In this document: positions 1 through 5,871 of the stretch, one piece after another | How positions within the stretch are numbered: position 1 is the first letter of the stretch | Layout of the letters: each line of letters begins with the position of its first letter | Position numbers and translations under genes: made by a program | The notes under the pieces: generated by a model | Told to the model about the DNA's origin: nothing | The model's database searches: none | Seen by the model: only the letters and a program-made list of their open reading frames with translations | From: Patescibacteria group bacterium | GTDB lineage: Bacteria > Patescibacteriota > Gracilibacteria > UBA1369 | Reading direction: 5' to 3' | Length of the DNA stretch: 6,240 nucleotides | NCBI GenBank assembly: GCA_018825335.1 | Contig: JAHJEW010000100.1 | Location: 1-6,240 of the forward strand

Positions 1-110
1 AAATCGCGAACATGCCCCATCGATGCACGCACCCTGTAATTCTTACCCAGAAACTTCGAAATTGTCTTGGCCTTAGCCGGCGATTCAACGATAACAAGGT
101 TATCAGCCAT
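1..110 (-). CDS. topA: DNA topoisomerase I, N-terminal fragment (runs off the left edge)
   Basis: Reading leftward from the ATG at 110-108 gives 36 complete codons plus two bases. The protein begins MADNLVIVESPAKAKTISKF and continues through LGKNY to MGHVRD. The VIVESPAKAKTI block followed by GHxRDLP-like sequence is the signature start of the Toprim domain of bacterial type IA topoisomerase I. It closely parallels E. coli TopA, where the Glu of VES is a Toprim acidic residue. The enzyme relaxes negative supercoils by a single-strand break with a 5'-phosphotyrosine link; the active-site Tyr lies outside the window. The start is fixed by alignment with the family. No Shine-Dalgarno sequence is visible upstream (ATAATAATAAAGT before ATG). 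It is transcribed away from the rest of the window from a promoter at 142-170. Confidence 0.95.
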   Translation of the reverse strand, partial: MADNLVIVESPAKAKTISKFLGKNYRVRASMGHVRD

Positions 111-141
111 ACTTTATTATTATTGTAATCAACAGTGCTCA

Positions 142-170
142 TTTTTAGTCGATGTTGGAAGTTAAGTCAA
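142..170 (-). promoter_or_regulatory. Probable topA promoter
   Basis: On the minus strand there is a -35 box TTGACT (170-165, five of six consensus bases) and a -10 box TAAAAA (147-142, four of six), separated by exactly 17 bp (164-148). Transcription would begin near 135, giving a leader of about 25 nt before the topA ATG at 110. The promoter overlaps the left arm of a bulged inverted repeat (150-217) and sits next to the decayed toxin gene. It is predicted from sequence alone. Confidence 0.5.
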
Positions 171-217
171 CACGCACGAAGTGAAGCGAAGAGAAAATTT
201 ATCATTACTTAACATCG
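150..217. repeat. Bulged inverted repeat behind topA
   Basis: The right arm ACTTAACATCG (207-217) has reverse complement CGATGTTAAGT. The left side carries the same 11 bases split by seven extra ones: CGATGTT (150-156), then GGAAGTT, then AAGT (164-167). The RNA or DNA could pair either as CGATGTT/AACATCG or as GTTAAGT/ACTTAAC, with a purine-rich loop of about 40 nt. No T-run follows, so it is not an intrinsic terminator. It may be a regulatory site at the topA promoter or chance symmetry. Confidence 0.35.
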
Positions 218-355
218 AACCCGTATCATCAGGCCGACTTTTTTAATAAAAACACAATCATTCTACTTCACGGTTTTATAAAAAAAACTCAAAAAATACC
301 GGAAAAACATATTGATTTGGCAAAAACCCGCCTAAATTCTATTGAACATATATAA
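185..355 (+). pseudogene. Remnant of a HigB/Gp49-family toxin (C-terminal half only)
   Basis: The frame open from 185 to the TAA at 353-355 has no ATG, GTG or usable start and is preceded in frame by TGA at 182-184. Its last 40 codons or so read FFNKNTIILLHGFIKK, then TQKIPEKHIDLAKTR. This matches the C-terminal signature of RelE/HigB-type toxins of the phage Gp49-like family (LLHGFxKKxQKxP followed by a helix with IxxAxxR). Further upstream, KIYHYLTSN then PYHQADFF resembles an eroded form of the family's IYELR...YRxxYFF segment. These toxins are ribosome-dependent mRNA nucleases of about 100-115 residues; here roughly the N-terminal half is missing. The short frame before the TGA (ATG at 152) does not supply a convincing N-terminus. 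The remnant ends 24 bp before the antitoxin gene, the usual higB-then-higA order. The family assignment rests on motif recognition, and the gene is judged non-functional. Confidence 0.72.
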
Positions 356-370
356 CATATACGTTATAGT
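342..370 (+). promoter_or_regulatory. Promoter of the HigA-like antitoxin gene
   Basis: A -35 box TTGAAC (342-347) and -10 box TATAGT (365-370) are separated by 17 bp. The expected transcription start is about 376-378, and the ATG is at 380, so the mRNA would be leaderless or nearly so. This agrees with the lack of a Shine-Dalgarno sequence. The -35 box lies within the last codons of the toxin remnant, so the antitoxin has its own promoter independent of the lost toxin promoter. Confidence 0.7.
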
Positions 371-381
371 AAAGATACTAT
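351..381. promoter_or_regulatory. Two tandem inverted repeats, probable autoregulatory operator
   Basis: The first dyad is TATAAC (351-356), six bases, then GTTATA (363-368). The second is ATAGT (366-370), six bases, then ACTAT (377-381). Both have perfect arms and the same 6-bp spacer, their centres are 14 bp apart, and the half-sites resemble each other (TATAAC and TATAGT). Together they cover the -10 box and the first bases of the antitoxin start codon. XRE-type antitoxins commonly bind such palindromes in their own promoter as dimers, so autorepression is the natural inference. Binding itself is not shown. Confidence 0.5.
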
Positions 382-664
382 GAAAACATATTCAAGTTTT
401 AAAAAACAACTATTAAAGGATAAAGAAATTAGCAAAGCCTACAATGAACTTGCGCCTGAATTTGCTATCGCCCGTACGATTATAGAAAAACGACTTGAAA
501 AAGGACTTAGCCAATCAGAGCTTGCCAAAAAAGTAGGCACAAAACAATCCGCCATTTCACGCCTTGAATCAGGAAACTATAACCCAAGCATCGGTTTTCT
601 TGGGAAAGTGGCCAAAGCACTCAACCTTTATCTGGATGTTTCTCTTTCAAAAAAACCATCATAG
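380..664 (+). CDS. HigA-like XRE-family antitoxin / transcriptional regulator
   Basis: This is a 94-residue cytoplasmic protein. Residues 1-30 (MKTYSSFKKQLLKDKEISKA, then YNELAPEFAI) form the N-terminal extension typical of HigA-type antitoxins, with the pattern LLKDxExxxxYxxLxPEF. Residues 31-85 are a Cro/C1-type helix-turn-helix domain, with LSQSELAKKVGTKQSAISRL around 43-62 and a recognition helix near 55-64, followed by NPSIGFLGKVAKAL. Such proteins neutralise a HigB toxin and repress their own operon. Here the partner just upstream is reduced to a C-terminal remnant, so the protein is either a solitary repressor or an antidote for a toxin elsewhere. Its length is normal, the frame is intact and the stop is TAG. 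It has its own promoter, tandem dyads and no Shine-Dalgarno sequence. The ATG at 380 is the only in-frame start that preserves the conserved N-terminus. Confidence 0.85.
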   Translation: MKTYSSFKKQLLKDKEISKAYNELAPEFAIARTIIEKRLEKGLSQSELAKKVGTKQSAISRLESGNYNPSIGFLGKVAKALNLYLDVSLSKKPS

Positions 665-706
665 GCGTTCATCTTTAAACTAAAAAAATCCTCCCGATCC
701 CCCCAA

Positions 707-750
707 AAACCGCATTAAAAAGGGCTTGACAGCGCTCGCGGTTTGATTTT
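707..750 (+). terminator. Weak candidate terminator after the antitoxin gene
   Basis: AAACCGC (707-713) and GCGGTTT (738-744) form a perfect 7-bp stem. The second arm's TTT is followed by GATTTT, a short interrupted T-run. The loop is long (24 nt) and includes the TTGACA at 726-731, which weakens the case. It lies about 40 bp past the stop of the HigA-like gene. Confidence 0.25.
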
Positions 751-901
751 CCTATATACAAGCCAAAAACACCGTATTTGGCACTTTTCTGGAGCTTTTC
801 CGGAAGCCGTTTTCGGCTTTCACAAGCCAAAACCTGCACATATACCCGCATTTAATATTGCGGCAAAATCGGATTATTCCCTTGTTAATCGAAAAAACAC
901 C

Positions 902-929
902 TTGCATTTCATTTTCAAAAACATATAAT
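902..929 (+). promoter_or_regulatory. Promoter of the HU gene
   Basis: A -35 box TTGCAT (902-907) and a perfect -10 box TATAAT (924-929) are separated by 16 bp. Transcription should begin near 936, leaving a leader of about 36 nt before the HU ATG at 972. A small dyad GGTC-TTAT-GACC lies at the start of the leader. No Shine-Dalgarno sequence follows. The octamer CTTATGAC occurs both in this leader and across the start codon. Confidence 0.65.
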
Positions 930-971
930 GCATGCGGTCTTATGACCAAATATTTCATAACTTATTTCCTT

Positions 972-1247
972 ATGACAAAGCAGGATCTTGTCAATCACGC
1001 TGCGCAGAAGGCAGGCGTTACCAAAAAGGACGCTTCCGCTGTACTCGATGCAGTGCTTGATGCAATCACCAAGAGCCTCAAAGGCGGAAAGAACGTAACC
1101 GTTACAGGTTTCGGAACATTCCGTATTTCAAAGAGAGCTGCTCGAACTGGTGTTAACCCAAGAAACCCAGGTCAGAAGATTAAGATCCCGGCTATGAAGC
1201 TTCCTGCTTTCAAAGCTGGCAAATCTCTTAAAGATGCAGTTCGTTAA
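972..1247 (+). CDS. HU/IHF-family nucleoid DNA-binding protein
   Basis: This is a 91-residue protein, the normal length for HU. MTKQDLVNHAAQKAGVTKKD starts the helical dimerisation part (residues 1-40). GFGTF at 46-50 marks the turn into the beta-sheet saddle. Residues 51-75 form the DNA-embracing arm, with basic residues and GVNPRNPG. N62-P63 sits at the position where the intercalating proline of HU arms is found. KIPA...PAFKAGKSLKDAV (71-90) is the conserved C-terminal end. It bends and wraps DNA as a dimer, and HU versus IHF subtype cannot be settled here. The frame extends upstream to 858, but those residues are unlike the family and lie upstream of the promoter, so ATG 972 was chosen. 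Codons such as GCT, GGT and CTT are commoner here than in pheS/pheT, in keeping with high expression. A strong terminator follows, so it is probably monocistronic. Confidence 0.93.
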   Translation: MTKQDLVNHAAQKAGVTKKDASAVLDAVLDAITKSLKGGKNVTVTGFGTFRISKRAARTGVNPRNPGQKIKIPAMKLPAFKAGKSLKDAVR

Positions 1248-1281
1248 TACGCCGTAAGACGTATCATCTGAAAAGAATCTT

Positions 1282-1312
1282 AAAAGCCCCTCCGTAAAAA
1301 GAGGGGCTTTTT
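1282..1312 (+). terminator. Strong intrinsic terminator of the HU gene
   Basis: AAAAGCCCCTC (1282-1292) pairs perfectly with GAGGGGCTTTT (1301-1311) across an 8-nt loop. The T-run is formed by the end of the second arm and T1312. It begins 35 bp after the HU stop codon and separates HU from pheS. Confidence 0.88.
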
Positions 1313-1322
1313 GTTACCTCTA

Positions 1323-1351
1323 TTGCCAAAAAGCATCAAAATCACTAAGCT
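1323..1351 (+). promoter_or_regulatory. Weak candidate promoter for pheST
   Basis: TTGCCA (1323-1328) lies 17 bp before TAAGCT (1346-1351). The -35 box is good but the -10 box matches only three of six consensus bases. This is the only candidate in the 42 bp between the HU terminator and the first pheS ATG. If real, transcription would begin around 1358, after ATG 1355, which would make ATG 1373 the true pheS start. The gap is too short for a T-box or leader-peptide attenuator like those that control phenylalanyl-tRNA synthetase in some bacteria. Confidence 0.25.
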
Positions 1352-1354
1352 GAC

Positions 1355-2413
1355 ATGGAAAAACAACCACCCATGCAAGACCAACTCACGCAAATCGAAA
1401 AACGGGCCCTACAAGACATTAACGAAGCAAGAGACCTGAAGTCACTTCAGGAAGCGGAAGTAAAACACCTGGGCCGCAAAAGCGCGCTCACCGCTTTAAT
1501 GAGCAAACTTAAAGACCTGTCCCCGGACGAAAAAAAGAAAATCGGGCCCCTCTCGAATCAAATCAAAACAAGCATAACAAATAAATTCGAGGAAAAACGC
1601 GCGCAACTCGAAACAATAGAAATCGAAGCAAAACTCAAAACCGAATTTTTTGACATAACCATCCCGGGCTCCGCGCGCGAAATCGGCAGAGTCCACCCAC
1701 TCGCGCAGCTTCAACATGAAGTCGAAAACATTTTCCACGGCATGGGCTTCACTGTGGCCGACGGCCCCGAAATCGAAAGCGAATACTACAACTTCGAAGG
1801 ACTCAACATCCCCGCCGACCACCCCGCGCGCGACATGCAGGATACCTTTTTTGTCGATGCAAAACACGAAGCAAAACACGGCCGATTAGTGCTAAGAACA
1901 CAAACATCACCCGTGCAAATCCGCACCATGGAAAAATACGGCGCGCCACTAAGGATAATCGTACCGGGCAGAGTTTTCAGAAACGAAGCCACCGACGCCT
2001 CTCACGAAACAACATTTCATCAGGTAGAGGGACTGCTGATAGACACGCACATTTCTCTGGCCAACCTTAAAGGTATCATGACCGAATTTTTAACCGAACT
2101 TTTCAAAAAAGAAGTCTCCGTGCGCTTTCGCCCTGGCTATTTCCCGTTTGTAGAGCCGGGCGTCGAACTGGATTTTTCATGTTTGATATGCACCGGAAAA
2201 GGCTGCAGCGTCTGCAAAAGAACCGGCTGGGTAGAATTCATGGGAGCCGGAATGGTTCACCCCAACGTACTGAAAGCCGGAGGAATAGACTCCCAAAAAT
2301 ACCGCGGATGGGCTTTTGGATTCGGACTGGAAAGACTTGCCATGATGAGATACGGCATCGACGACATAAGACTTTTCCACTCCGGCGATTTAAGATTCAT
2401 AAAACAGTTCTGA
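1355..2413 (+). CDS. pheS: Phenylalanyl-tRNA synthetase alpha subunit
   Basis: This is the catalytic subunit of the alpha2-beta2 enzyme that charges tRNA-Phe in the cytoplasm. It has 352 residues. Residues 1-100 form the charged helical coiled-coil arm that contacts tRNA. The class II catalytic core follows: HPL at 114-116, GPEIESEYYNFEGLNIPADH at 137-156, RTQTSPVQIRTM at 181-192, motif 2 with PGRVFRNEATDASHETTFHQ at 204-223, FRPGYFPFVEPGVE at 258-271, and motif 3 GFGLERLAMMRYG at 322-334. Cysteines 276, 279, 284 and 287 form a CxxC-x4-CxxC cluster just before GWVEFMGAGMVHPNV, probably a zinc site, which is present in many but not all bacterial PheS. The first ATG gives the longest frame. ATG 1373 (MQDQLTQIEK) would place the LGRK motif almost exactly where it lies in E. 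coli PheS and is a serious alternative. Neither start has a Shine-Dalgarno sequence. The gene ends with two in-frame TGA codons and overlaps pheT by one base. Confidence 0.95.
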   Translation: MEKQPPMQDQLTQIEKRALQDINEARDLKSLQEAEVKHLGRKSALTALMSKLKDLSPDEKKKIGPLSNQIKTSITNKFEEKRAQLETIEIEAKLKTEFFDITIPGSAREIGRVHPLAQLQHEVENIFHGMGFTVADGPEIESEYYNFEGLNIPADHPARDMQDTFFVDAKHEAKHGRLVLRTQTSPVQIRTMEKYGAPLRIIVPGRVFRNEATDASHETTFHQVEGLLIDTHISLANLKGIMTEFLTELFKKEVSVRFRPGYFPFVEPGVELDFSCLICTGKGCSVCKRTGWVEFMGAGMVHPNVLKAGGIDSQKYRGWAFGFGLERLAMMRYGIDDIRLFHSGDLRFIKQF

Positions 2414-4863
2414 TGAAAATATCGTTAAACTGGCTGCGCGATTTTGTGGACATCCCCGCGGGAACCGATCCGGTGAAACTGGGCGAGCTCTTTACCCTGC
2501 GCACCGCGGAAGTTGAGCACGTCGAAAATCAGGCGGACATGTTCGATAAAATGGTAATTGGCAGAATTGAAAAAATCAGCGCGCATCCGGATGCCGACAA
2601 ATTAAAAGTAACCATAACAGATGTCGGCAAAGAAAAACTGCAAATAGTCTGCGGCGGCCCGAACATTAAAGAAGGGATGCTTGTGCTGGTCGCGCTCGTG
2701 GGCGCAAAAGTAAAATGGCACGGGCAGGGAGATCCGGTAGTTTTGGAAAAAGCAAAAATCCGCGGAGTTGAAAGCTTTGGAATGATATGCGCCGGCGAAG
2801 AAATCGGCCTGGATCCCACGCCCGAAGGCATCGCCGATTTATCGCATCTAAAAGCCGCGACCGGCACCCCACTGGCGGCGGCGCTTAATAAAAACGATGT
2901 CATTTTCGACATAGACAACAAAGCGATCACTCATCGCCCCGACCTTTGGGGCCACTATGGGATCGCGCGGGAGATCGCGGCCATAACCGGAAAAAAACTA
3001 AAACCGCTAAAGCCGAAAGTCTCATTCCCCGCCACCGCCGGCGCCAAAAGCGCCGCCGCCACAGCACTCTCCGTGGAAGTAAAAGACAAAAAACTCTGCC
3101 CGCGCTACATTGGCGTACTAATGGAAAACATTAAAATCGAGCCGTCGCCCGACTGGATACAGAAAAGACTTCTGGCCACGGGCCACCGCCCGATCAACTG
3201 TGTTGTCGACGCAACAAACTACGTAATGACCGAGCTCGGCCAGCCACTTCACGCATTCGACGCGGACAAAATTGAAGGGGGAATAATAGTTCGCACGGCC
3301 AAAGACAAAGAAGAAATCCACACTCTGGACGATCAAAAAAGAAAACTCACAAAAGAAATGCTGGTAATCGCCGACCACAAAAAATCGGTTGCAATAGCGG
3401 GCGTAATGGGAGGCGCCAACTCCGAGGTGGAACAAAAAACCACCCGCATAATTCTGGAAGCCGCGAATTTCAATCCTTCATCCGTAAGAAAAACCGCAAC
3501 CGCGCTGGGACTTAGAACGGAAGCAGTCCAAAGATTCGAAAAAAGCCTCGACCCAAATCTGGCCGAAACCGCAATGGACAGACTCTGCGAAATCATCCTT
3601 CAAATCTGCCCGTCGGCAAAAATCGCCACACCAAAAATCGATGTCGCCGATTTCGACGAAAAATCCCAGAAAATCACGCTGAATCTCGATCGCGTCCGCG
3701 GCAAAATCGGCACGGATATCCCTACAAAAGAAATAGTCCGCATCCTGGTAAGTCTGGAATTTAAAGCAAAAGAAAGCACCGATAAAAAAATTGAGGTTCA
3801 AATTCCGACCTTCCGCCAAGCCAAAGACGTTTCCATTGAAGACGACCTCACCGAAGAAATCGCGCGCCTTTACGGCTACGAAAATATCAAACCCACGCTT
3901 CCTCTGCTCCCCGCCAAAGTTCCGCTGGAAAACAACGAACGCAAACTCAAGCATCTCGCGCGGGAAATTCTTTCAAAAGGACTCGGCTTTCACGAAGTTT
4001 ACAACTACTCATTCTACAGCCTTAAAGACATCCAAAAATGTCTGCTTCCGGAGGAGCTGCACATTAAAGTCGAAAACCCGCTTTCTCTGGATCAGACCCA
4101 CATGCGCCTAAGCCTTATACCAAACATGCTTAAGAACACGGCGCTGAATCAAAAGAATTTTTCACAGTTTTCCATTTACGAAATCGGCCGCACATATGAA
4201 GACTTGCAGGAATATTTCCCAATAGAGGAAAAGAAAATTTGCGCAATGATCGTTCGCGGCAAAAATACAGGCGGGAATGAGGAAGACGTTTTTTCACGGG
4301 CAAAAGGCGCACTGGAAAATCTGCTTTCATTTTTTGCCACGCAGGGACTTTCCATGCGCCGCGGAGAATCACTGGCGCCATACGCCCACCCCGGCAAATA
4401 CGCCTCATACCATCTAAAAAAAGATGACACCTTTATTGCCCGCGTTTTCGAACTACACCCGATGGTAGCCAAAAACTACGAACTTGAAGATGCAAAAATC
4501 GCCGCGTTCGAAATCAACTTCACGGCATTGGCCACTCTTGGCCGCCGTGAAAGAAAATACAGTCCTATCCCGAAATTCCCGGGAATAGAATTCGACGTTT
4601 CCGTGCTGATAAATAAAACAGTGACGATTGAACAAATGCTGCGCGAAATCGAATCAGCAGACAAGAAACTGGTTCACAGCGTACATCTTTTCGACCTTTA
4701 CGAAGGCAAAAACGTCCCCGAAGACAAAAAATCCTGCGCATTTAAAATAATGCTGCAAGCTTCAGATCGCACACTTGAAAGCGATGAGATGAAATGCGTT
4801 CAACAGGAAGTTTTCACCCGTCTGCAAAAACTCGGCGGCGAAATCCGCGGGCTGCGCGCGTAG
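2413..4863 (+). CDS. pheT: Phenylalanyl-tRNA synthetase beta subunit
   Basis: This is the 816-residue partner of PheS, close to the usual size of about 800. It begins MKISLNWLRDFV, the typical beta-subunit start. Domains in order are: an EMAP/tRNA-binding-like OB fold (about 44-150, with MVIGRIEKISAHPDADKLKV); a B3/B4 editing domain (about 225-400) with DATNYVMTELGQPLHAFD and GVMGGANSEV; a B5 domain (about 415-490); a catalytic-like core (about 500-700); and a C-terminal anticodon-binding FDX-ACB domain (about 715-808) with KFPGIEFDVSVLIN and DRTL. His280 of HAFD and Glu338 of NSEV occupy positions known as the editing pocket in other PheRS, so hydrolysis of Tyr-tRNA-Phe is probably retained. 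Its ATG overlaps the pheS stop (TGATG), implying translational coupling and balanced subunit synthesis. The frame is open upstream to 2179, but that part lies inside pheS and is unlike PheT. It stops with TAG. Confidence 0.96.
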   Translation: MKISLNWLRDFVDIPAGTDPVKLGELFTLRTAEVEHVENQADMFDKMVIGRIEKISAHPDADKLKVTITDVGKEKLQIVCGGPNIKEGMLVLVALVGAKVKWHGQGDPVVLEKAKIRGVESFGMICAGEEIGLDPTPEGIADLSHLKAATGTPLAAALNKNDVIFDIDNKAITHRPDLWGHYGIAREIAAITGKKLKPLKPKVSFPATAGAKSAAATALSVEVKDKKLCPRYIGVLMENIKIEPSPDWIQKRLLATGHRPINCVVDATNYVMTELGQPLHAFDADKIEGGIIVRTAKDKEEIHTLDDQKRKLTKEMLVIADHKKSVAIAGVMGGANSEVEQKTTRIILEAANFNPSSVRKTATALGLRTEAVQRFEKSLDPNLAETAMDRLCEIILQICPSAKIATPKIDVADFDEKSQKITLNLDRVRGKIGTDIPTKEIVRILVSLEFKAKESTDKKIEVQIPTFRQAKDVSIEDDLTEEIARLYGYENIKPTLPLLPAKVPLENNERKLKHLAREILSKGLGFHEVYNYSFYSLKDIQKCLLPEELHIKVENPLSLDQTHMRLSLIPNMLKNTALNQKNFSQFSIYEIGRTYEDLQEYFPIEEKKICAMIVRGKNTGGNEEDVFSRAKGALENLLSFFATQGLSMRRGESLAPYAHPGKYASYHLKKDDTFIARVFELHPMVAKNYELEDAKIAAFEINFTALATLGRRERKYSPIPKFPGIEFDVSVLINKTVTIEQMLREIESADKKLVHSVHLFDLYEGKNVPEDKKSCAFKIMLQASDRTLESDEMKCVQQEVFTRLQKLGGEIRGLRA

Positions 4864-4893
4864 CGAACAAAGTGAGTAACAGCAATCCGGACT
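4864..4893. other. Convergent 30-bp gap between pheT and the NIF3-family gene
   Basis: The two genes end facing each other. The gap is purine-rich just after the pheT stop (GCGAACAAAGTGAG). I found no stem followed by a T-run on either strand, so no intrinsic terminator is evident for either gene. Transcripts may run into each other or end by another mechanism. Confidence 0.5.
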
Positions 4894-5871
4894 TTAAATC
4901 AACCTCTTCTTCTTCGCGCGACTGACCCGTATAAACCCACTGCACGCAACAATCTGAACCTTCTTCTTTTCCAGCTCATCCATCAAAAGATTCACTCCAA
5001 GACTGTCGCTGGCCATATGCCCGCAAATCACAACATTCATCTGATGCTTTTCCGCCAGCTTCCTGTGATCTTCCGGTATATGCATGGCCAAAACCGTACC
5101 GACGCCCGCCGCCGCCATCTTCTTTATGGTCTCCTTATTTCCGCTTGTACCACCCGTAAAACCGGAATAACTGATCTTGCCGCAACGACTCTTTTCATCC
5201 CCTGTGAAAAGCATCGGCCCATTCCCCTGCTTCTTGGCATGCTGATACTCCGGTAACTTCATCAAAGCATCAATAATATCCTTAATATATTTTGGTTTTT
5301 TCCCGGAAATATATTTTTTCATAAACCGATAAACCAGATTATCGGCGAAAGTATGAAAACATGCCATTGGAATACCCAAAAGCTCCGCCGCCTGCGGCAC
5401 CTGAAAATGATTGGTGGGATGCAGAGCGCGGTTCAAATCGCCGATTCTCCCCCCAATCTGCTTCTCTATCACATTCACGGGAACCCCGTCCTCAACCGCC
5501 TGTTCAATCTGTGTGGTCATCACCTGGGTCAAATCAATCAGCGCGCGCCCCTCGGGATGATGCGCGATAATCGCGTCAATCTTCTTGCCGCTCTTGGAAA
5601 GTTCATTCGCCAGAAGCACCTCTCCCACTCCAATATCAATCCCAACCAGCACCCGCCTAAGCTCCGTCTTCGGATCTCCGCACAAAATTCTGCTGTCCAG
5701 ATAAGGATTTTTAAGACTCTCCATGTCAAAATACTCCTTTTCATCCTTCTCCATTTTCTCATACTGCTCATGCAGTTTCTTCAGCTGCTCATCAACATCC
5801 TTTTTTGATCGGGGCCCGTATTTAATTGCCATATCCATACCTTTTTCATAAATCTGCTGCAGAGTGATCAT
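4894..5871 (-). CDS. NIF3 / DUF34-family metal-binding protein (long form)
   Basis: This is a 325-residue protein of the NGG1-interacting-factor-3 family, read from ATG 5871. The N-terminal part (about 1-70) is a charged helical region with LHEQYEKMEKDEKEYFD and SRILCGDP. The NIF3 core follows: VLVGIDIGVGEVLLANEL (74-91); the metal-binding IIAHHPEGRAL (101-111) with paired His104-His105; HTFADNLV (173-180); GGTSGNKE (240-247); and GHMASDSLGVNLLMDEL (284-300), ending ACSGFIRVSR and a basic tail. HHP, Asp177 and His285 correspond to the dinuclear metal site of the family. The biochemical role is unsettled: members are often labelled GTP cyclohydrolase I type 2 without firm proof. It is a soluble cytoplasmic protein. 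The frame extends upstream to a TTG at 5967, but those 32 residues look non-coding, and family members begin near MxLxxIYE, so ATG 5871 was preferred. It has no Shine-Dalgarno sequence. It is convergent with pheT and divergent from the penicillin-binding protein. Confidence 0.85.
   Translation of the reverse strand: MITLQQIYEKGMDMAIKYGPRSKKDVDEQLKKLHEQYEKMEKDEKEYFDMESLKNPYLDSRILCGDPKTELRRVLVGIDIGVGEVLLANELSKSGKKIDAIIAHHPEGRALIDLTQVMTTQIEQAVEDGVPVNVIEKQIGGRIGDLNRALHPTNHFQVPQAAELLGIPMACFHTFADNLVYRFMKKYISGKKPKYIKDIIDALMKLPEYQHAKKQGNGPMLFTGDEKSRCGKISYSGFTGGTSGNKETIKKMAAAGVGTVLAMHIPEDHRKLAEKHQMNVVICGHMASDSLGVNLLMDELEKKKVQIVACSGFIRVSRAKKKRLI

Larger units (their letters stand above)
665..971. other. 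Gene-free stretch of about 300 bp with short repeats and alternative hairpins
   Basis: No credible coding sequence was found. Overlapping frames on both strands in 743-958 have no recognisable motif and contradict each other. The stretch holds an exact TTGACA (726-731) with no well-spaced -10 box, though TATATA lies 21 bp beyond. It also holds an 11-bp direct repeat ACAAGCCAAAA (758-768 and 822-832) and a hairpin of 8-bp arms with a TTTT loop (802-809/814-821, one G-T pair). The same CGGCTT arm can instead pair with AAGCC at 824-828. TTTGGC (777-782) can pair with GCCAAA of either direct-repeat copy. The last part is the HU promoter and leader. It may be a structured leader, a small RNA or unconstrained spacer. 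Confidence 0.45.

Noticed and set aside
152..355. Toxin remnant read as a functional 67-residue protein with TGA as glycine (genetic code 25)
   Set aside because: The long genes in the window contain no internal TGA, glycine is always GGN, and pheS ends at TGA exactly where the family ends. The standard code applies.
726..758. TTGACA with TATATA as a promoter
   Set aside because: The spacer is 21 bp, well outside the normal 16-18. No better -10 box sits at the right distance.
743..958. Overlapping frames of 61 and 68 codons on opposite strands
   Set aside because: There is no recognisable motif, no good start context, and they overlap each other almost entirely. They also run into the HU promoter.
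858..971. Upstream extension of the HU reading frame by 38 residues
   Set aside because: It precedes and spans the predicted promoter (902-929), is unlike any HU N-terminus, and ATG 972 gives the standard 91-residue protein.
2179..2412. Upstream extension of the pheT frame by 78 residues inside pheS
   Set aside because: This is a shadow of pheS in another frame. PheT proteins begin at the MKISLNWL motif, and the stop/start overlap at 2411-2415 explains initiation.
4863..4876. Purine-rich string GCGAACAAAGTGAG resembling CGAAGTGAAGCGAAG near 177-191
   Set aside because: The similarity is loose, with only two occurrences and no shared boundaries or symmetry. It is not enough to call a repeat family.
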